Positions 4,970 to 7,732 of a stretch of 7,732 nt of DNA are shown here, piece by piece. The stretch spans positions 1 to 7,732 of the forward strand of contig CBDUUP010000215.1 of assembly GCA_965370435.1 (NCBI GenBank), given 5' to 3'. This DNA is from CBDUUP01 sp965370435. GTDB lineage: Bacteria; Chloroflexota; Anaerolineae; Anaerolineales; UBA11579. The position numbers were made by a program, and so were the translations under genes. The notes under the pieces were generated by a model. The model worked only from the letters and a program-made list of their open reading frames with translations, was not told where the DNA came from and searched no databases. Position 1 is the first letter of the stretch. Each line of letters opens with the position of its first letter.

Positions 4970-6529
4970 ATGAAATCCATGTTTCAAGATCCAGTCGGAC
5001 AGATATTTGTTAGAATTTTCGTTATAGGGCTAATTTATTTTGTCATCACCTATTTTCTGCCTGGCGGGCTAGACGGCAATACGATGTCCACACTTTTCGA
5101 CATTATCTTATTCGGGTTCATATTTCTTCTTTCCCTAGCGTTGTACTCTCAATTTGTGCTGCCGGTGCAAACGTGGGAGCAACGCATGAAAGTTTTTGAA
5201 CGTGTGTTGGGCTATATCAGCGGATCTAAAGGACCGGCCATCTTCATAGAGAACGGAGAAATCCGACAACGCAAGGGCGAGGAGGAAAGAAAAGGCCCCG
5301 GCGTCGTATTGCTGGACACCGCCAGCGCGGCGATATTGCGAACCGGAACAACCTTTATAGAACCCGCCATGGGGCCGGGGTTGGTGTTCACCAAGGCCAA
5401 GCAATACCTGGGAGGCGTCGTTGATCTATATCCAAAATCCAGCACAATAGGCCCAAAAGACCACGAAGACCCTTTCGCTGAATCTGAGGAGACGAAAGAT
5501 AAACAGAGACGATATCTCACCAGCGGTCTAACTCGGGACGGTGTGGAAGTCATTCCCAGGATCACGGTAAATTTCCGCCTGAACAGTATGCGGGGCGTAG
5601 GAAACACCCAATTCGGATTTGACGCGGATGCGGTTCTCAAGGCCGTAGCTGGGGAGGCGATTGATTCGGAATCAGCCTGGAAAGCCATCGCCCAGGAGAC
5701 GCTGGGGAGCGCGCCAGACAAAGCGCTGGAGATGAAACAAGACCGAGTGAGGTGGCACGACATCCCAGTGTTTCTGGCGGTTGATCTCTGGAGAGAGTAC
5801 TTGAGCAAGTTCACCTTCAGCGATCTCTTTGAACTCAAGCCGGTTGGCTCTCCAGGCTCAGGTCAAACCACAACAGCTTACGAAGAAATCGCCGCCTATG
5901 TCAAAGCCCGCCTAACCCAACCAGAGGTCACAGCCCTGGATTACACCGGCCAGAAGATAGAAATCTCCACAACCGACAGCGGGGGTAATCCAATTGTCAG
6001 TCACAAGAAAGAGGATAGCCTGGAGTTCAAAATCCTCCAAGGGCGCGGTATTCGAGTCACCAACGTGCGGATCAGCAATCCCCGATTCCCCAAAGATGCA
6101 GAGGAAAAACTAATTGAAAACTGGAAATCCAGTTGGCTAGGGCGGGCGAAACAGGACCGGACTATGGTGGAGCAAAAACGCAGTTATGCGGCTCGAACCG
6201 GCAACGAAAAAGCGCTCAAAGAATTTGCGCTTTGGGCCAGCCGGTATCTGGCAAAAGAAGCGCCTACAAGATACACGCCCGATAAACCAGGGCCAGATCC
6301 TTCCTTGAGTCTTGAACTCCTGGTCCGGGGGACTCTTCGTTTGTGCGTGAATGATCCATCCCTGCACAAAAAAGTAAGTGAAATACCTGAAATTCCCGAA
6401 CTCGATAAAATCACCGACAAAGACAGCCAAGAATATAAAGACCTCCAAAAAATCTTCAAGCGCCATATCCCGGAAAACGCCACCCACACGCGGCTGGTAA
6501 ATCTTATTGAATGGATCAGGAAAACATAG
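4970..6529 (+). CDS. membrane-anchored SPFH/band-7-like protein, first of a pair
   Basis: This is a 519-residue protein. Two membrane helices (about 11-29 and 41-65) are followed by a large cytoplasmic part. The SPFH-like core contains GSKGPAIFIENGEIRQR (85-101), GPGVVLLDTASAAILRTG (109-126), MGPGLVF (134-140), GGVVDLYPK (148-156) and LTRDGVEVIPRITVNFRLN (187-205). This follows the prohibitin/stomatin/flotillin order: a GPG strand, a DL motif, then the TRDG turn and paired strands. A long helical region follows, with GIRVTNVRISNPRFPKDAEEKLIENW (360-385), a common end of SPFH domains, and an alanine- and lysine-rich helix (390-430). The end (440-519) is a small unassigned helical domain. Such proteins form oligomeric membrane scaffolds. 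It is longer than a typical stomatin, with an acidic insert (164-180). The next gene follows after one nt. Family assignment is by motif reading; the exact function is unknown. Confidence 0.75.
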   Translation: MKSMFQDPVGQIFVRIFVIGLIYFVITYFLPGGLDGNTMSTLFDIILFGFIFLLSLALYSQFVLPVQTWEQRMKVFERVLGYISGSKGPAIFIENGEIRQRKGEEERKGPGVVLLDTASAAILRTGTTFIEPAMGPGLVFTKAKQYLGGVVDLYPKSSTIGPKDHEDPFAESEETKDKQRRYLTSGLTRDGVEVIPRITVNFRLNSMRGVGNTQFGFDADAVLKAVAGEAIDSESAWKAIAQETLGSAPDKALEMKQDRVRWHDIPVFLAVDLWREYLSKFTFSDLFELKPVGSPGSGQTTTAYEEIAAYVKARLTQPEVTALDYTGQKIEISTTDSGGNPIVSHKKEDSLEFKILQGRGIRVTNVRISNPRFPKDAEEKLIENWKSSWLGRAKQDRTMVEQKRSYAARTGNEKALKEFALWASRYLAKEAPTRYTPDKPGPDPSLSLELLVRGTLRLCVNDPSLHKKVSEIPEIPELDKITDKDSQEYKDLQKIFKRHIPENATHTRLVNLIEWIRKT

Positions 6530-6530
6530 C

Positions 6531-7732
6531 ATGACAGAGAGTTCGCCAACCGCACCCGCTCCGACAGGGACAATAGACACCTTCAAAAGTGACCTGGCGT
6601 CATTAGTTCAACGTCTCAGCGACCCGCTGGCGATGACGCCAAAACACGCCAGCATCCGGTCAACGATACGAGGGTTGCTGCTCCTGGGCTTCTACGGCGG
6701 TGTATTTCTGGTTAGCTGGCGGCTTTATCCTGAACAATGGCAGTTTGATCTTCAAGAGATCACTTTAGGCGCCTTGCTTGCAAATGCAACCCCATTTTTA
6801 AACATGCTGCGCCATTTCATGGCAGTTTATTTGGCGGGTTGGATCGCTCTCCGGGTGGCTTCGCTTTACCTGGATGACATCTTTGAATTGAAAGATGTCG
6901 AAATCTCAGAGCGATTCATACGACAAGCTGTTTATGGCGGTGGATACGACACGATAACGATCAAAGCGGAAGAGGAAAAAGAAGCTCCCAAGAAAAAGAA
7001 GAAAAAAAGGCGTTCGGTGAAACGCAAACAAAAGAAAAAATCCCCCATATTGAAAATCGGCGGACCGGGAAAGGTTATCGTACACCTGGAGAAAGTCGCC
7101 TTATTTGAAAAGATTGACGGCACCCCTCACGTAATCGGCCCGACAAGGACAGAAAAAGACCCTAAAAAAACAGTCGCCTTATTAGAAAAAATTGACGGCA
7201 CCCCCCACGTAATCGGCCCGACAAACATAGAAAAAAAACCTAAAAAAACAGGAAAAGTTATTTTGGAGGGATTCGAAAGACTCCGAAAAGACTTTGACCT
7301 GCGCGATCGGGTGATGGAAACCCAAATTGAGGCTCGCACCCGGGATGGCATAAAGATCACCGCGCGGGACGTGCGCCTGGTATATAGTATCTATCGAGGC
7401 GATAAAACCGCCTCTGCCAAGGAGCCCTATCCCTTTGTTGAGAGAGCCATTGAGGATTTGGTTTACAATCGTGACAGCCGCCGGCCGTGGTCGGTGACAA
7501 CCGAGGCTTTGATCTGGAGAGAACTTAGTGAATTTATCGCCCAAAGCACACTAAGTGAATTCCTGGCCAGTATCAGTGGAAAGGAAAAAGCAGAACAAGA
7601 AAAACAAAAAGAAGAATTAAACCAAAAGGGGGCTGAATTATCTGACGCTTCCCCCAAGCCACCAGCCCCTCCTAAAGCTCCCCCTCCCTTTGTATCCCGC
7701 CCTGAAATCTCCGGCCGTTTTTACCCTCCCAG
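6531..7732 (+). CDS. membrane-anchored SPFH-like protein, second of the pair (3' end beyond window)
   Basis: ATG at 6531 follows the previous stop (TAG 6527-6529) by one nt, with AGGA (6518-6521) nine nt upstream. The frame stays open for 400 codons to the window end. Order: a Pro/Thr-rich start (1-15), two membrane helices (about 46-64 and 91-112), FELKDVEISERFIRQAVYGG (118-137), a lysine-rich tract (154-170), GGPGKVIVHLEKVALFEK (177-194), then a repeat of VALLEKIDGTPHVIGPT (215-231), ILEGFERLRKDFDLRD (244-259), ARTRDGIKITARDVRLVYSIYRG (268-290), PYPFVERAIEDLVYN (299-313), and a charged helix and Pro-rich stretch (350-400). The GPG, DL and TRDG landmarks match those of the upstream protein, so the two look like related subunits of one membrane complex. 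A 26-residue in-frame duplication (189-240) lies in the core. The function is unknown; the C-terminus is not in view. Confidence 0.75.
   Translation, partial: MTESSPTAPAPTGTIDTFKSDLASLVQRLSDPLAMTPKHASIRSTIRGLLLLGFYGGVFLVSWRLYPEQWQFDLQEITLGALLANATPFLNMLRHFMAVYLAGWIALRVASLYLDDIFELKDVEISERFIRQAVYGGGYDTITIKAEEEKEAPKKKKKKRRSVKRKQKKKSPILKIGGPGKVIVHLEKVALFEKIDGTPHVIGPTRTEKDPKKTVALLEKIDGTPHVIGPTNIEKKPKKTGKVILEGFERLRKDFDLRDRVMETQIEARTRDGIKITARDVRLVYSIYRGDKTASAKEPYPFVERAIEDLVYNRDSRRPWSVTTEALIWRELSEFIAQSTLSEFLASISGKEKAEQEKQKEELNQKGAELSDASPKPPAPPKAPPPFVSRPEISGRFYPP
7095..7250 (+). repeat. 78-bp in-frame tandem duplication in the second SPFH-like gene
   Basis: Copy 1 is 7095-7172 and copy 2 is 7173-7250. 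They match at 70 of 78 positions and each encodes 26 residues beginning VAL(F/L)EKIDGTPHVIGPT and ending PKKT. Several differences are silent (GAAAAG/GAAAAA, CCT/CCC), while the ends of the units differ in amino acids (RTEKD versus NIEKK). Confidence 0.95.

Noticed and set aside
5212..5838. 208-codon open frame on -
   Set aside because: Antisense to the first SPFH-like gene, serine-rich, without motifs or a ribosome-binding site.
6990..7010. A-rich run in the lysine tract as a programmed frameshift site
   Set aside because: The A7-G run is not in the phase of the A-AAA-AAG slippery heptamer, and the zero frame stays open to the window end.

Overview
The window looks like bacterial chromosome, most likely from the Chloroflexota (Anaerolineae-type), probably a metagenome-derived genome. 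This is inference. It rests on the gene families present (PadR with a membrane partner, a YwiC-like protein, a pair of membrane SPFH-like proteins) and on intergenic gaps full of short palindromes and short-period repeats of the kind common in that phylum. No rRNA, phage gene, transposase or CRISPR array is visible.

Layout: (1) 1-1187, a short leader and a flavin-dependent luciferase-like oxidoreductase on +. (2) 1188-1529, a gap between convergent genes with at least five separate inverted repeats and an 11-bp tandem repeat. (3) 2766-1530 on -, a PadR regulator followed by an overlapping membrane-protein gene, preceded by a near-consensus promoter whose -10 lies inside an inverted-repeat operator candidate. 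(4) 2853-3735 on +, a YwiC-like polytopic membrane protein with its own -10 box. (5) 3736-3978, a 9-bp tandem repeat, a tRNA-Leu(UAA) on - and its promoter. (6) 4638-3979 on -, a PHP-domain metal-dependent phosphoesterase. (7) 4639-4969, an AT-rich gap between divergent genes with a 16-bp tandem repeat and three inverted repeats. (8) 4970 to the window end on +, two SPFH/band-7-like membrane proteins one nucleotide apart; the second runs off the window.

How the genes work together: the PadR gene and its membrane partner are translationally coupled and probably autoregulated. The two SPFH-like proteins share a plan (two N-terminal membrane helices, a GPG-started beta segment, a DL motif, a TRDG motif) and are probably co-transcribed subunits of one membrane assembly of unknown function. 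The second carries a lysine-rich tract and a 78-bp in-frame tandem duplication inside its SPFH core. This pair is the best candidate for an undescribed system. The other genes (oxidoreductase, YwiC-like, tRNA, PHP) look like independent units.
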